Assembly (NCBI RefSeq): GCF_022760955.1
Contig: NZ_JAKTNU010000002.1
Span: 175,789 to 239,788 of the forward strand
DNA from: Thermus neutrinimicus
GTDB lineage: Bacteria > Deinococcota > Deinococci > Deinococcales > Thermaceae
DNA: 64,000 nt
Direction of reading: 5' to 3'
The notes beneath the pieces are model-generated. The model did not search any database, was not told the origin of the DNA, and saw only the letters and a list, made by a program, of their open reading frames with translations. Shown here piece after piece: positions 16,312 to 26,184 of the stretch (within the stretch, counting starts at the first letter, position 1; every line of letters begins with the position of its first letter). The position numbers were made by a program, and so were the translations under genes.

Positions 16312-16900
16312 GGTAGAAGTATACCAGAAGGTGCAGGAAGCGGCGGAAACCCTTGGGCGGGGGGGGCTGGTGGCCTTTCCCACCGACACCGTCTGGGGGG
16401 TGCTGGCCCGGATGGAGGACGAGGCCGCCTGCCGGCGCATCTACGCGCTTAAGGGACGGGAGGAGGAGAAGCCCCTGCAGGTGTTGGTGGCGGACCTGGA
16501 AAGCGCCCTTAGGCTTGCGGACCTTAAGGACCTGAGGGAAAAGTTCCTGCGCCTGGCGGAGGCCTTTTGGCCCGGGGGCCTCACCGTGGTGGTACCGGGG
16601 CAAAACATCCCCCCTTGGATCAGCCGGGATGGTTCCGTGGGCCTAAGGATGCCGGACCATCCCCTTCTTAGGGAGCTTCTTCGCCGAATAGGGGGGTATG
16701 CCGCCGCCACCAGCCTCAACAGGAGCGGAGAACCCCCGGTGCGCACGGAGGCCGAGGCCCGGGCCTTTGCCGTGGACTACGTCTTCCCGGGGGAGGCCAT
16801 GGGCTTGGCCTCCAGCGTGGTGGACCTGCGCACGGGAATGGTGCTAAGGGAAGGGACCATCCCTAAGGAAGCCCTTCTGCCCTACCTCCAGGATGCCTAG
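16310..16900 (+). CDS. tsaC: L-threonylcarbamoyladenylate synthase (TsaC/Sua5/YrdC)
   Basis: This enzyme makes threonylcarbamoyl-AMP from threonine, bicarbonate and ATP for the t6A37 modification of ANN-decoding tRNAs. The 196-residue protein is a lone YrdC domain: LVAFPTDTVWGVLA, the nucleotide and threonine site KGREEEKPLQVLV, and SLNRSGEP. The short C-terminal Sua5 domain is absent, so TsaC is the better name. Its ATG shares two bases with the start of the divergent pilC gene. The stop overlaps the scpB start, so tsaC and scpB are co-transcribed. Confidence 0.9.
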   Translation: MVEVYQKVQEAAETLGRGGLVAFPTDTVWGVLARMEDEAACRRIYALKGREEEKPLQVLVADLESALRLADLKDLREKFLRLAEAFWPGGLTVVVPGQNIPPWISRDGSVGLRMPDHPLLRELLRRIGGYAAATSLNRSGEPPVRTEAEARAFAVDYVFPGEAMGLASSVVDLRTGMVLREGTIPKEALLPYLQDA

Positions 16901-17414
16901 CCTGAAGGCGGAGCTTCTCGCGGTCCTCTTTGCCGCCGGCAGGCCCGTGGCCCTGAAGGAGCTCCGGGCCTTGGGCTACCCCGAGGAGACCCTCCTCCGT
17001 GCCCTCGAGGCCCTCGAGGCCGACCTAAGGAACGGGGAGCTGGGGATAGCCCTGGAACGGGTGGCGGGGGGATGGCGGCTTTTGGTGCACGAAAGCGCCC
17101 TGGAGTCGGTGGAAAGGGTCCTTAAGCCCAGCCCTCCCCGCCTCTCCAAGGCGGCCCTGGAGGTCCTGGCCCTCATCGCCTACCACCAGCCCGTGGCCCG
17201 GGCGGAGCTGGAGGCCATGCGGGGGAAGAGCGTGGAAGGCGTGCTGGAAAGCCTCCTGGAACGGAGCCTGATCCGGGTGGTGGGGGAAAAGGACGCCCCG
17301 GGGCGGCCCAAGCTCTACGGCACCACCGAGCGCTTCCTGGAGGTGTTCGGCCTGGAGAGCCTAGAGGACCTCCCGCCCCTCGAGGACGGCCCACCCCTCC
17401 TCCTCCGGGGCTAG
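16893..17414 (+). CDS. scpB: Chromosome segregation and condensation protein ScpB
   Basis: ScpB dimers bind the kleisin ScpA and the SMC heads in the bacterial condensin complex. This 173-residue protein contains two winged-helix domains (about 1-75 and 80-160), with LSKAALEVLALIAYHQPVAR and the DAPGRPKLYGTTERFLEVFG signature near residues 133-152. The ATG lies inside the tsaC 3' end (eight-base overlap). The last 54 bases overlap the convergent PIG-L gene. scpA and smc are not in the window. Confidence 0.93.
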   Translation: MPSLKAELLAVLFAAGRPVALKELRALGYPEETLLRALEALEADLRNGELGIALERVAGGWRLLVHESALESVERVLKPSPPRLSKAALEVLALIAYHQPVARAELEAMRGKSVEGVLESLLERSLIRVVGEKDAPGRPKLYGTTERFLEVFGLESLEDLPPLEDGPPLLLRG

Positions 17415-18449
17415 GGCCTCCCGGGCGGGGATGGGAAGGGGGCTATAGAGCTCGTTCTGCCGCACGAAGGCCAAAAGAAAGCGGCCCAGGAGGCGCATCT
17501 GGCTTCTGTGGGCGCGGATGGCCTTTTCCTTGAGGCGCACCTCCTCCTCCCCCAGGGGAAAGCGCCGCCAGGGAAGGCCCTTACCCCTAGGGGGCGGGTA
17601 AAGGGGAAGCCGGGGATGGAGGCCCTTGGGCAGGGGATACTGGTACCCCCCATGGATGAGGTAGTACTCCAGCCTGCCCTCCATGCCCAAGGAGGCCGCC
17701 GCCTGCATGCCGAAGTAACCCGTGGCCTGATGGTCCCGGTGGGCATCCAGGGGGCTTGGCAGGAGGATGCGGGTGGGCTTGAGGGAGGAAAGGAGCTCCA
17801 CCAGGGTGGCCTCCAGGGCCTTGCCCGTATAGGGGAGGCCCGGGCGGTAACACCCAGGGTAGGCCACCGCCTTAAGCCCCGTGTAGGGGCTTTCGTAGGG
17901 CAGGTAGTAGTGGGTGGTGAAGAGGGCGAAAAGCCCCTGGTCGGGGAAACCGAGGAAATAGGCGCTATCCCGGGGAAGGCCCAGGGCCTCGAGGCCCCGC
18001 CAAGCCTCCACCATGCGCCTTAGGGCCAGGCGGCGCATGGCCTCCCGGGAGGGCAAGGGGCTTCCCGCAGCCAGGTCAAAGGCATCCCCCGAGGTAAGGT
18101 AGACCACGCTCACCCGCCCTCCCGCCTCCAGGGTGCGGCGCATCCGGCCCGCCGCCGCCAGCACCTCGTCATCGGGATGGGGGGCCAGGACCAGAAGGTG
18201 TTCCCCTGGCCCTGGCTCTGGGGCTAGGGGTAGCCTCCGCACCCGAAAGGAGGTGAAGAGGGCATGGTAATAGGCAAAGATAAAGCGCCCGTTGATGAAG
18301 GCCCACACCCCCAAGGCCGCCAGGACGAGCCCCACTCGCTCGGCCCAGAGGAGGCCGAGCCAAAGCCTAAGGGCCTCCGCCAAGAGCAGGTAGAGGGCCA
18401 GAAGGAGAAGAAGCCACTGCCAGGGGGCCAGGCGGCGCATGAAAGGCAT
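17361..18449 (-). CDS. Membrane-anchored PIG-L family deacetylase
   Basis: This 362-residue protein has two N-terminal membrane spans (residues ~10-30 and ~38-60) and a PIG-L/LmbE deacetylase domain. The zinc motif is LVLAPHPDDE (His91, Asp93, Asp94) and the third ligand region is LDAHRDHQATG near residue 230. The family removes acetyl groups from N-acetylglucosamine-type substrates in glycolipid or thiol cofactor synthesis; for example BshB acts in bacillithiol synthesis, but this protein is much longer and membrane-bound. The substrate is unknown, a cell-envelope glycolipid being plausible. An ATG three codons downstream (18440) is an alternative start. Confidence 0.85.
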   Translation of the reverse strand: MPFMRRLAPWQWLLLLLALYLLLAEALRLWLGLLWAERVGLVLAALGVWAFINGRFIFAYYHALFTSFRVRRLPLAPEPGPGEHLLVLAPHPDDEVLAAAGRMRRTLEAGGRVSVVYLTSGDAFDLAAGSPLPSREAMRRLALRRMVEAWRGLEALGLPRDSAYFLGFPDQGLFALFTTHYYLPYESPYTGLKAVAYPGCYRPGLPYTGKALEATLVELLSSLKPTRILLPSPLDAHRDHQATGYFGMQAAASLGMEGRLEYYLIHGGYQYPLPKGLHPRLPLYPPPRGKGLPWRRFPLGEEEVRLKEKAIRAHRSQMRLLGRFLLAFVRQNELYSPLPIPAREALAPEEEGWAVLEGREVL

Positions 18450-18470
18450 TTTACGGGCTAGAGTGGTCCT

Positions 18471-19091
18471 ATGGTCCTGCGCCCCGCGGTGGAAAAGGAC
18501 CTCCCCGCCATCGCCCGGCTTTCCCACGAAACCCTCCTCCTGGGCCGGGCAGGGCCTTCCGTCTTCCCCAGCCGGGAGCTATGGGGGGAGCTCTTCGTGG
18601 CCCCCTACCTCAGGCGGGGGTGCTGCCAGCGGGTGGCGGAGGAGGAAGGGGCGATCCTGGGCTACATCCTGGGAGCCTGCTCAGACCTTCCCCTTACCCT
18701 TTACCTCCTTCCCCGCCTGCCCCTCCTCCTCCTGAAACTCCTCCTCGGGCGCTACGGCCCGCCCCTACCCCACCTCCGCTACCTCCTCAGGCTCCTCCTG
18801 TACCGGGGCCCCAAGGCCCCAAAGGGGCTTTACCCCGCCCACCTGCACATCGCCGTGGACCCCAAAGCCCAGGGCAGGGGCATAGGAAAGGCCCTGCTGG
18901 CGGAGTTCCTGGAATGCCTCAAGGAAAAGGGGGTGAAGGGCGTGCAGCTTTCCACCACCCGGGCCAACGCCGCCGCCAGGAGGCTTTACCAGAGCCTGGG
19001 CTTCCGCCTCTACGCCAAGCGGGCCAGCCCCTTCTGGGCTCCCTACCACGGCCATCCCGTGGTCCACGAGGTCTGGGTCAAGGAGCTTTAG
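18471..19091 (+). CDS. GNAT-family N-acetyltransferase
   Basis: The 206-residue protein has a GNAT fold with acetyl-CoA loop DPKAQGRGIGKALLAEF near residues 130-146 and the conserved ARRLYQSLGFRLYAKR ending. Between strands (residues ~73-115) is an unusual Leu/Pro/Arg-rich insert that could be a helical hairpin. The acceptor substrate is unknown. TAGAGT (18459-18464) lies seven bases before the ATG and suggests a leaderless transcript. The gene is divergent from the PIG-L gene. Confidence 0.85.
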   Translation: MVLRPAVEKDLPAIARLSHETLLLGRAGPSVFPSRELWGELFVAPYLRRGCCQRVAEEEGAILGYILGACSDLPLTLYLLPRLPLLLLKLLLGRYGPPLPHLRYLLRLLLYRGPKAPKGLYPAHLHIAVDPKAQGRGIGKALLAEFLECLKEKGVKGVQLSTTRANAAARRLYQSLGFRLYAKRASPFWAPYHGHPVVHEVWVKEL

Positions 19092-19107
19092 AGGCCATAA
19101 TGAGAGG

Positions 19108-21309
19108 GTGCTGCCCGAGGCCCTGAGGGGATGGGAAAGCTACCGGGAATGGCTGGAGGCCAACCCGGAGTTCCGGGGGCGGATCGTCTTCGCCCGCCTC
19201 CTTCCCCAAATCCCTCCCAAGACCGTCCCCTACCGGGGGGTCTTCGCCGGGGTCCTCGAGGCCTTGGGCCTGAAGCCCTTCGCCCACCAGAAGGAAGCCC
19301 TCCTTCGCGTGGAGGAGGGGAAAAACGTGGTCATGGCCTACTCCACCGCCGCCGGGAAAAGCCTGGTCTTTCAGGCGCCGGTGCTCAAGGCGGCTTTGGA
19401 GGGGGAGACGAGCCTTCTCCTCTTCCCCACCAAGGCCCTGGCCCACGACCAGCTGAGGCGGCTTAAGGCCATGGGGGAGGCCCTGGGGGTAAAGGGGATC
19501 TACCCCTACGACGGGGACACCGGGGGGGAGGTGCGGCGGAAGGCCAAGCGGGAGGGCCTAATCCTCCTCAGCAATCCCGACATGCTCCACTTTGGCCTCC
19601 TGCCCCGGCACGGGGAGTTCGCCCCCTTTCTCTCCCGCCTCCGCTACCTGGTCCTGGACGAGCTTCACGCCTACCGAGGGGTCTTCGGGACCCACGTGGC
19701 CCTGGTCCTCTTCCGCCTGTTACGCCTGGCCCGCCACTATGGGGCAGACCCCCAGGTGATCGCCGCCAGCGCCACCATCGGCAACGCCAAGGAACACGCC
19801 CAAACCCTCACCGGCCTTCCCTTTGTGGAGCTAAGGGAGGAGGTGGCCCGCTCGGAGCGGGAGCTTCTGGTGCTCCTTCCCAAGCCCCTGGACGCCAAGG
19901 GGGAAAGGCGGCGAAGCCCCCTCCTGGAGGCCGCCTACCTGGCCCGGGCCCTGGCGGAAGGGGGTTTAAGGGGAATCATCTTCACCAACGCCCGGAAAAG
20001 CGCGGAGCTCATCGCCCGCTACGCCGCCCACCCCAAGGTGCGCCCCTACCGGGCGGGCTACACCGCCAAGGAAAGGCGCCGCCTGGAGGAGGGCTTGAAG
20101 TCTGGGGAGGTGCGGGTCCTGGTCTCCACCAGCGCCTTGGAGCTGGGGGTGGACATCGGGGAGCTGGACGCCGTGGCCCTGGTGGGCTACCCGGGGTCCG
20201 TGTCCGCCTTCTGGCAACGGGCGGGCCGGGCAGGCAGGGGAAGGCGAAGGGCCCTGGTGGTCTACATCCCCCGGGAGGATCCCTTGGACGAGTACTTCCT
20301 CCATCGGCCCGAGCTTCTCCTCAGGAGCCCCCCGGAGGCGGCGGTGGCCGACCCCCAAAACCCCGTCCTCTGCCCCCTGCACCTGCATGCCGCCGCCTGG
20401 GAAAAACCCCTTGTGCGGGAGGAGGTGCTCTGCCCGGAGGCCTTGGCGGAACTCGAGGAGAAGGAAGGCCGCTACCACACACCAAAGCGCCGCCCCCACC
20501 GGGACCTAAGCCTCCGGGGCCTGGGGGCCACCTTCACCCTGCGGGGACCGGAGGGGGAGGTCCTGGGCCATCTGGACGAACGCCAGGCCTACTGGGAGGC
20601 CCACCCCGGGGCGGTCTACCTGCACGGGGGGGAGAGCTACCTGGTGCGCAACATCGACCACGGAAAACGCGAGATCTGGCTTCTTCCGGCCCTCGAGGAC
20701 TACTACACCGAGCCCCGGGTGGAAACCGACCTGGAGGTCCTCGCGGGAGAGGCCGTGGGCCATGGGGTCTGGGTGGGCAAGGTGGTGCTGAGGGAAAGGG
20801 TGGTGGCCTACGCCAAGAAGCGCTTCTACACCGGTGGCGTCCTGGAGGAGATCCCCCTGGAGCTTCCCGAGATCTCTTTCCCCACCGAGGCCCTCTGGTT
20901 CCACCCTCCCCTGGTGGTCCCTCCCCACCAGATCCCCGGGGGCATCCATGCCCTGGAGCACGCCATGATCGGCCTCCTACCCCTCTTTGTCCTGGCCGAA
21001 AGGCAGGATATCGGGGGCCTCTCCTACCCCTTCTACCCAAGGCCCCTGCCCTCGGGGAGCGGCCCCACCATCTTCATCTACGACGGCTACCCAGGGGGTG
21101 TGGGCTACGCCCGGCAAGCAGCCCGTCGCTTCCCCGAGTGGATCCGGTCCGCCTTGGAGCTCCTCAAGGGCTGCCCCTGCGAGGAGGGTTGTCCCCGTTG
21201 CGTCCTCTCCCCCAAGTGCGGGAACGGCAACCAGTACCTGGACAAAAAGGCAGCCCTTATGTTGGCCGCCAGCCTCACCCTCTCCCTTCCCCAAAGGACC
21301 CTGCACTAA
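19108..21309 (+). CDS. DEAD/DEAH helicase with DUF1998 domain (MrfA/Hrq1-like)
   Basis: This 733-residue superfamily-2 helicase has Walker A STAAGKSLVFQAPV, the DELH box in LVLDELHAYRGVFG, SAT in ASATIGN, and motif VI in FWQRAGRAGRG. The DUF1998 C-terminal domain carries four cysteines in GCPCEEGCPRCVLSPKCGNG, a zinc site. The closest named relatives are Hrq1 (fungi) and MrfA/YprA (Bacillus), 3'-5' helicases that help repair mitomycin C damage. A role in DNA damage repair is therefore likely. The GTG start follows CATAAT at the leaderless distance, and no better ATG is in frame. The partner nuclease MrfB is not adjacent. Confidence 0.9.
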   Translation: MLPEALRGWESYREWLEANPEFRGRIVFARLLPQIPPKTVPYRGVFAGVLEALGLKPFAHQKEALLRVEEGKNVVMAYSTAAGKSLVFQAPVLKAALEGETSLLLFPTKALAHDQLRRLKAMGEALGVKGIYPYDGDTGGEVRRKAKREGLILLSNPDMLHFGLLPRHGEFAPFLSRLRYLVLDELHAYRGVFGTHVALVLFRLLRLARHYGADPQVIAASATIGNAKEHAQTLTGLPFVELREEVARSERELLVLLPKPLDAKGERRRSPLLEAAYLARALAEGGLRGIIFTNARKSAELIARYAAHPKVRPYRAGYTAKERRRLEEGLKSGEVRVLVSTSALELGVDIGELDAVALVGYPGSVSAFWQRAGRAGRGRRRALVVYIPREDPLDEYFLHRPELLLRSPPEAAVADPQNPVLCPLHLHAAAWEKPLVREEVLCPEALAELEEKEGRYHTPKRRPHRDLSLRGLGATFTLRGPEGEVLGHLDERQAYWEAHPGAVYLHGGESYLVRNIDHGKREIWLLPALEDYYTEPRVETDLEVLAGEAVGHGVWVGKVVLRERVVAYAKKRFYTGGVLEEIPLELPEISFPTEALWFHPPLVVPPHQIPGGIHALEHAMIGLLPLFVLAERQDIGGLSYPFYPRPLPSGSGPTIFIYDGYPGGVGYARQAARRFPEWIRSALELLKGCPCEEGCPRCVLSPKCGNGNQYLDKKAALMLAASLTLSLPQRTLH

Positions 21310-21318
21310 ACTCTTCTC

Positions 21319-21768
21319 ATGGTCCCCCAGGACCCCCCTCCGGTTCCCCCTTCCCCGGGCCAGGCGAAAGGCCACGCCATCGAGGAAAGCCCCGAAACCT
21401 TCTTCGCCCGCTTCCGGGCCCACGCCGTGGAGGCCCACCTCTTCCCGGAGCCTTGGGGAAGCCCCGTGCTGGAGGTCATGGTGCGGGGCCAGATGCTCTA
21501 CGCCTTTGACCGCGGAGCCCCCCCGGCGCCCACGGGGGTGGTGCAGGTGCTCCTGCACGGGGTGGTGCGCCAGGCCAAGCCCCTGAAGGGGGAGGGCTTT
21601 TTGGGGCGTGAAGGGGCCAGCTACCGCCTGGGAGGTAAGGCCACCCCCTTGGGGGAAGGGTTTTACCTCCTCGAGGCCCCCGTGCCCGTGCTGGTCTATG
21701 CGGAGGTTCCCTTACCCGAGGAGGCAGAGGTCCTCCTCTGGCCCCCCCTGATGCTCTTCCGGGAGTGA
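21319..21768 (+). CDS. Hypothetical protein
   Basis: I do not recognise this 149-residue protein. It begins with a proline-rich segment (residues 1-15), then has an alpha/beta region with FFARFRAHAVEAHLFPEPWG and a glycine-rich, beta-strand-rich second half (FLGREGASYRLGGKA). No signal peptide or membrane span is visible. TAAACT (21307-21312) is seven bases before the ATG, which supports the start and suggests a leaderless mRNA. It ends two bases before the cyclase-like gene, so the pair is probably an operon. Confidence 0.7.
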   Translation: MVPQDPPPVPPSPGQAKGHAIEESPETFFARFRAHAVEAHLFPEPWGSPVLEVMVRGQMLYAFDRGAPPAPTGVVQVLLHGVVRQAKPLKGEGFLGREGASYRLGGKATPLGEGFYLLEAPVPVLVYAEVPLPEEAEVLLWPPLMLFRE

Positions 21769-21769
21769 G

Positions 21770-24436
21770 ATGCGCTGCGAGTGCGGGCAGAAAAACCCTC
21801 CCGAAGCTCGGTTTTGCATGGCCTGCGGCCGGGCCCTGGGAGCCCTTCTGCCCGAGGAGAAACGTTACGTAAGCGTCCTCTTCTACGACCTGGTGGACTC
21901 CAGCCGGCACTTCCAGGCCGGCCTGCAGACCGCCTACCACCACCTGCAGGGGGCCCTGGAGGAGGCGGCCCGGGTAGCCCGGGCCAAAGGGGGGTTTGTC
22001 CACCGCTTCCTGGGGGACGGGATCCTGGTCCTCTTCGGGGCCCCTAGGGCCCGGGGAAAGGAACCCTGGCGGGCTTTGGAGGCGGCCTTGGAGATGGTGC
22101 GCACCTCAAGCCTACCCGCCCGGGCTGGGGTGGCCAGCGGGGAGGTGCTCTGGGCCCCTTTGGGAAACGGCCAGGCGGGGGAGCCCACCGCGGTGGGCCC
22201 GGCGGTGGTCCTGGCGGAAAGGCTCAGCAAACTGGCCTCCCCCGGGGAGGTGCTCACCGAACCCCAAACCCTGGCCCTGGCCCCGGGGGTGGAGGCGGAG
22301 GGGCTGGGCCCTCGGGAGGCCAAGGGCTTAGGGGCGGTGGAGGTTTTTCGCGTTAGGGCGGTCCGGGTGGAGCTGGGCCCGGAAGGCCAGGCCCTCCTCC
22401 GCCTTCTCCAGGAAACCTTTCGCCACCCCCCAGCCCGCCTCAACCTGGTGGGCCCCCCGGGGAGCGGGAAGAGCCTCCTCCTGGAGAAGTTTCTGGAAAA
22501 CCCCCCTTACCCCGCGGTGGTCCTGGAGCGCATGGGTCCGGAAACCCCCTTGCGCACCACCCTGCGCCAAGCGGTGGAGCGGGCCTTTGGCCGGGTGGAG
22601 GCCCTTCTGGCCCTGGCGGAGCTTCCCCCGGAGCTTTCCCTGGCCCTTAGGTACAGCCTGGGCCTCGAGGAAACGGGCCCCGAAGGGGCTAGGTTGGCGG
22701 GGGTGGCCCGCCCCCCCTGGGACCGTGAGACCCTGGAGGCGGCCATCAGGGAAGCCTGGAAGGGGATTTTGCAAAACCTGCCCCATCCCCTGCTCCTGGT
22801 AGCCAAAAACCTCCACGCCCCCGACCGCACCCTGCGGGAGTTGCTCCGGCATCCCTTCCCCAACCTGATGGTCCTGGTGGAAAGCCGGAGGCCCCTCTTT
22901 CACCCCACCCTGGAGGTGGGGGGTCTAAAGGCACCCCCCCTCCTGGCCCTGCAACCCGCCTTGGACGCCCTACCCCCGGCGGAGCGGCAGGCTCTTCTGA
23001 TCCTGGGGATTACGGAGGAAGCCCGGGCCAGCCTTCCCGAGGAGGAACGGCGCGAAGACCACCTTAGGGAGCTCCTAGGGGAGCTGGCGGGCCCCTTCTC
23101 CGCCGCCCGCCTGGAGGAGGAGGGCCTCACCCAAGGGGGCCGGCCCCTGCCCGAGGTGGTCGAAGCAGCCCGGACCCTTGTGCCTGAGGAGCAGGCCAAG
23201 GCCTGGCACCGGGCGGCAGCCCGGTTTTACCGGGAGAGGGGAGCCTTCTGGCCCATGGCCCTTCACCTAAAACTGGCCGCGCGGGGGCGGGAGGCCGCCC
23301 AGGCCTTCAGGCTCCTGGCCCAGGAAGCTTGGCGACAAGGCCGGCCGGAACGGGCCATACCCCTTTACCAAAAGGCCCTCGAGGCCGCCCCCCCACCCTG
23401 GCGGGAAGCCCTGGGAAAGGAGCTTCAGGACGCCCAGGCCTCCTTGGGCCAAGGGGAGGAAGCCCCAGGGGGCCCCAGGTCCCAAGACCCCATCCTGCAA
23501 GCCTTCCGGCAGGCCCAAAACCCCCTCGCCCTCCTTCCCCTCCTCCCGGGCCTCAAACCCTACCCCGTGGAGGAGGCCCAGGCCCGCCTCCAGGTGGCGG
23601 GGGCCCTGTGGCGGGCCTTCCAGCCTCGGCGGGCCTTGGAAGTGCTCACCGAGCCCCATCCCCTGGTCCCCGCCCCCCTACGCCTCCACCGGCTAAGCCT
23701 AAGGGCAGGCCTCCTCATGGACCTGGGCCGCTACGAGGAGGCGGAGGCCCTTTTGGCCTTAGAACCCGAGGGGGACCTGGAGGCCCAAACCCGCTACCAC
23801 GCCACCCGGCTCCGCCTCCTTTTGGAAACCGGCCGCCTGGGGCAGGCCCTGGAGGAAGGGGAGCGGGTCTACCGGGAGGCTTCCCACCCCTGGCTGGCGG
23901 CAGCCCTGCTTTCCGCCTGGACCCTCAAGGGGCAGTTTCGGGAGGACCTCTTCCAGGAAGCCCTGAAGCACCCCGACGGCAAGGGCCTGGGCATCCTGGC
24001 CCTGGCCCACCACCGCTGGCAGAGGAGCCTGGACCCCACCCCCCTCCTCAAGGAGGCCCTGCGGGAGGCGCGCCGGCTTTCCAACCCCTACGTCTACCAC
24101 CTGGCCCTCACCTCCCTGGCCCTGTACCTGTGGCCCAAGGCCCCCAGGAAGGCCCAGGCCCTCTCCCAGTACCTCCTCTACCAGACCCACCGCACGGGAT
24201 TCGCGGTGCACCTGGAGGTGGCCAGGCTCCTCAGGGCCCAGCTCCTCCGGGAGGAAGGGGAAAAGGTGGACCACCTCCTAAGCTTCACCCCTTCCGTGCC
24301 CCTAACCCAGGTCTGGCACGCCTTTCTGGCGGGAAGCGAGCCGGAGGGCACCCTCCGCGGCTACGGTATCCTGGGAAGGTGGGTCCGCGGGCTTTGGCGT
24401 AAGCGGGGGGCAGGATGGACACGGCACAAGCGGTAG
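21770..24436 (+). CDS. Zinc-ribbon, class III cyclase-like, P-loop ATPase and TPR protein
   Basis: This 888-residue cytosolic multidomain protein has several parts. An N-terminal zinc ribbon (Cys3, Cys5, Cys16, Cys19) leads into a class III nucleotide cyclase homology domain (~33-195) that retains the two metal-binding aspartates (FYDLVDSS, Asp40; FLGDGILV, Asp82). At the transition-state position the usual Asn is Val146, although Arg150 is kept, so cyclase activity is doubtful. A P-loop ATPase follows with GPPGSGKS at 227-234, and the C-terminal half is a helical array of TPR type. This layout recurs in bacterial signal-transduction ATPases. The last 22 bases overlap dnaG. Confidence 0.82.
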   Translation: MRCECGQKNPPEARFCMACGRALGALLPEEKRYVSVLFYDLVDSSRHFQAGLQTAYHHLQGALEEAARVARAKGGFVHRFLGDGILVLFGAPRARGKEPWRALEAALEMVRTSSLPARAGVASGEVLWAPLGNGQAGEPTAVGPAVVLAERLSKLASPGEVLTEPQTLALAPGVEAEGLGPREAKGLGAVEVFRVRAVRVELGPEGQALLRLLQETFRHPPARLNLVGPPGSGKSLLLEKFLENPPYPAVVLERMGPETPLRTTLRQAVERAFGRVEALLALAELPPELSLALRYSLGLEETGPEGARLAGVARPPWDRETLEAAIREAWKGILQNLPHPLLLVAKNLHAPDRTLRELLRHPFPNLMVLVESRRPLFHPTLEVGGLKAPPLLALQPALDALPPAERQALLILGITEEARASLPEEERREDHLRELLGELAGPFSAARLEEEGLTQGGRPLPEVVEAARTLVPEEQAKAWHRAAARFYRERGAFWPMALHLKLAARGREAAQAFRLLAQEAWRQGRPERAIPLYQKALEAAPPPWREALGKELQDAQASLGQGEEAPGGPRSQDPILQAFRQAQNPLALLPLLPGLKPYPVEEAQARLQVAGALWRAFQPRRALEVLTEPHPLVPAPLRLHRLSLRAGLLMDLGRYEEAEALLALEPEGDLEAQTRYHATRLRLLLETGRLGQALEEGERVYREASHPWLAAALLSAWTLKGQFREDLFQEALKHPDGKGLGILALAHHRWQRSLDPTPLLKEALREARRLSNPYVYHLALTSLALYLWPKAPRKAQALSQYLLYQTHRTGFAVHLEVARLLRAQLLREEGEKVDHLLSFTPSVPLTQVWHAFLAGSEPEGTLRGYGILGRWVRGLWRKRGAGWTRHKR

Positions 24437-26145
24437 AGGCCATCAAGCGCCGCCTCTCCCTAAAGGAGGTGGTTTCCCGGTACGTGGTCCTGAAGCCCGC
24501 AGGCCGCGGCCGCTGGAAAGGCCTCTGCCCCTTCCACCAGGAGAAGACCCCCTCCTTTTACGTGGACGAGGAGAAGGGGCTCTTCCACTGCTTCGGCTGT
24601 AAGGCGGGAGGCGACCTTTTCGCCTTCGTGGAGAGGATCGAGGGCCTGGACTTCCTGGGGGCCCTGGAGCGCCTGGCGGAGGAAGCGGGGGTGGAGATCC
24701 CCAAGGCGGGTAGCCCCCTCAAGCGCCGGGAGCTTCTGGACGTGCTAAAGCTGGCCCAGGAGTACTTCCTGGAGGGGCTTAAGGCCTCCCTCGAGGCCCA
24801 GGAGTACCTGAAGGGGCGGGGGCTTTCCCCGGAGAGCCTCGCCCGCTTTGGCCTGGGCTATGCCCCGGCCAGGGGGGACGGCCTCCTCACCCACCTGAGC
24901 CGGCACGGCATCAGCCCGGAGGAGGGCCTAAAGGCTGGGGTCCTGGCGGAAAAGGACGGGCGCTTCTACGACCGCTTTAGGAACCGCATCACCTTCCCCA
25001 TCAAGGATCACCTGGGCCGGATCGTGGCCTTCACGGGGAGGGCCCTGGGGGAGGAAACCCCCAAGTACCTGAACTCCCAGGAAACCACCCTCTTCCGCAA
25101 GCGGCAGGTGCTTTTCGCCTACCCGGAGGCCAAGGCCAAGCTACGCCAGGGACGGGCCATCGTGGTGGAGGGGCTTTTTGATGCCATCGCCCTGCACCAG
25201 ATGGGCTTCACCGAGGCGGTGGCGGTCTTGGGCTCGGGGCTTTCCGAGGACCAGGCCCGCCTTTTGGAGATGCAGGAGGTGAAGGAGGTCTACCTGGCCT
25301 TTGACTCGGACGAGGCCGGGCAGAGGGCCACCCTGCAGAGCCTGGACCTCTCCTTGGCCCGGAAATTCCTCTTCTATGCGGTGCGCCTGCCAAGCAAGGA
25401 CCCCGGGGAGCTTCTCCTCCTCCCCGAGGGCCCGGCCCTCTTCCAGAAGGCCCTTGAAGAAGCCCTTCCCGAGGTGGAGTTCCGCTTCCAGGAGGCCACC
25501 CGGGGCCTGGACCTGACCCGTCCCGAGCACAAACGAAAGGTCCTGGAGGCCCTCACCCCCAGGATGCTCTCCCCCGAGCCCTTCGACCCCGTGGCCGACC
25601 GCCTCAAGGCCCTGGTGATGGAGCGGTTGGGCCTTCCCCTGGGCCAGCTGGAGGACTACCTGGCCAGCCTCAAGCGGGGCCGGCGCCCACCCCCCCAACC
25701 CCCCAAGGCCGAGCCCAAAAACCGGGTGCTCCTTTTGGAGCTGGACGTGATAGCCCTCCTCCTCTCCCTGCCGGAGGAGCGCTTCGCCCAGTGGGTGCAC
25801 CACACGGCCCTCCACGTCTGGCCCCCGGAAGGCTCCTTGCTCTCCGAGTTCCTGGAGCTGGCCAGCCGCGAACCCCGCCGGGACTACCTGCGCCAGGTGC
25901 TAAGCCGCAAGGAGGCGGGGGGCATCCTCCTGGAAAGGCTCATGCTGGTTCCCCCTGTGGACGAGCCCCGATTCCCCGAGATCCTGGAGAAAACCCTGGC
26001 CCGCCTGCGGGAAGCCTACTACCTGGAGCGTCGGACCAGGCTGAAGGAGGAGCTCAGCCGCAATCCCAGCCTAGAGATTCTGCGGGAAATCCAGGAACTG
26101 GACCAGGCCATAGAGGCGGAACGGCGCATCTACCGGAAGCTTTAG
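24415..26145 (+). CDS. dnaG: DNA primase
   Basis: DnaG makes the RNA primers for replication and docks on the replicative helicase. The 576-residue protein has the CHC2 zinc-binding domain (CPFH at 38-41 and CFGC at 59-62), the RNA polymerase core with a TOPRIM fold ([11 protein letters not shown] and [12 protein letters not shown]), and a C-terminal helicase-interacting region from about residue 430. [18 protein letters not shown] is a conserved DnaG segment. The ATG overlaps the cyclase-like gene by 22 bases. The sigA gene lies only 4 kb downstream. Confidence 0.96.
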   Translation: MDTAQAVEAIKRRLSLKEVVSRYVVLKPAGRGRWKGLCPFHQEKTPSFYVDEEKGLFHCFGCKAGGDLFAFVERIEGLDFLGALERLAEEAGVEIPKAGSPLKRRELLDVLKLAQEYFLEGLKASLEAQEYLKGRGLSPESLARFGLGYAPARGDGLLTHLSRHGISPEEGLKAGVLAEKDGRFYDRFRNRITFPIKDHLGRIVAFTGRALGEETPKYLNSQETTLFRKRQVLFAYPEAKAKLRQGRAIVVEGLFDAIALHQMGFTEAVAVLGSGLSEDQARLLEMQEVKEVYLAFDSDEAGQRATLQSLDLSLARKFLFYAVRLPSKDPGELLLLPEGPALFQKALEEALPEVEFRFQEATRGLDLTRPEHKRKVLEALTPRMLSPEPFDPVADRLKALVMERLGLPLGQLEDYLASLKRGRRPPPQPPKAEPKNRVLLLELDVIALLLSLPEERFAQWVHHTALHVWPPEGSLLSEFLELASREPRRDYLRQVLSRKEAGGILLERLMLVPPVDEPRFPEILEKTLARLREAYYLERRTRLKEELSRNPSLEILREIQELDQAIEAERRIYRKL

Positions 26146-26171
26146 GGTAAAATCCTCCTGGGCATGGGCCC

Positions 26172-26179
26172 AAGGAGGT
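26172..26179 (+). promoter_or_regulatory. Strong ribosome binding site of mdh
   Basis: AAGGAGGT is complementary to the 16S 3' end present at the end of this window and lies five bases before the mdh ATG at 26185. A TAAAAT at 26148-26153, just after the dnaG stop, could serve as a -10, but no -35 is evident. Confidence 0.6.
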
Positions 26180-26184
26180 AAAGG

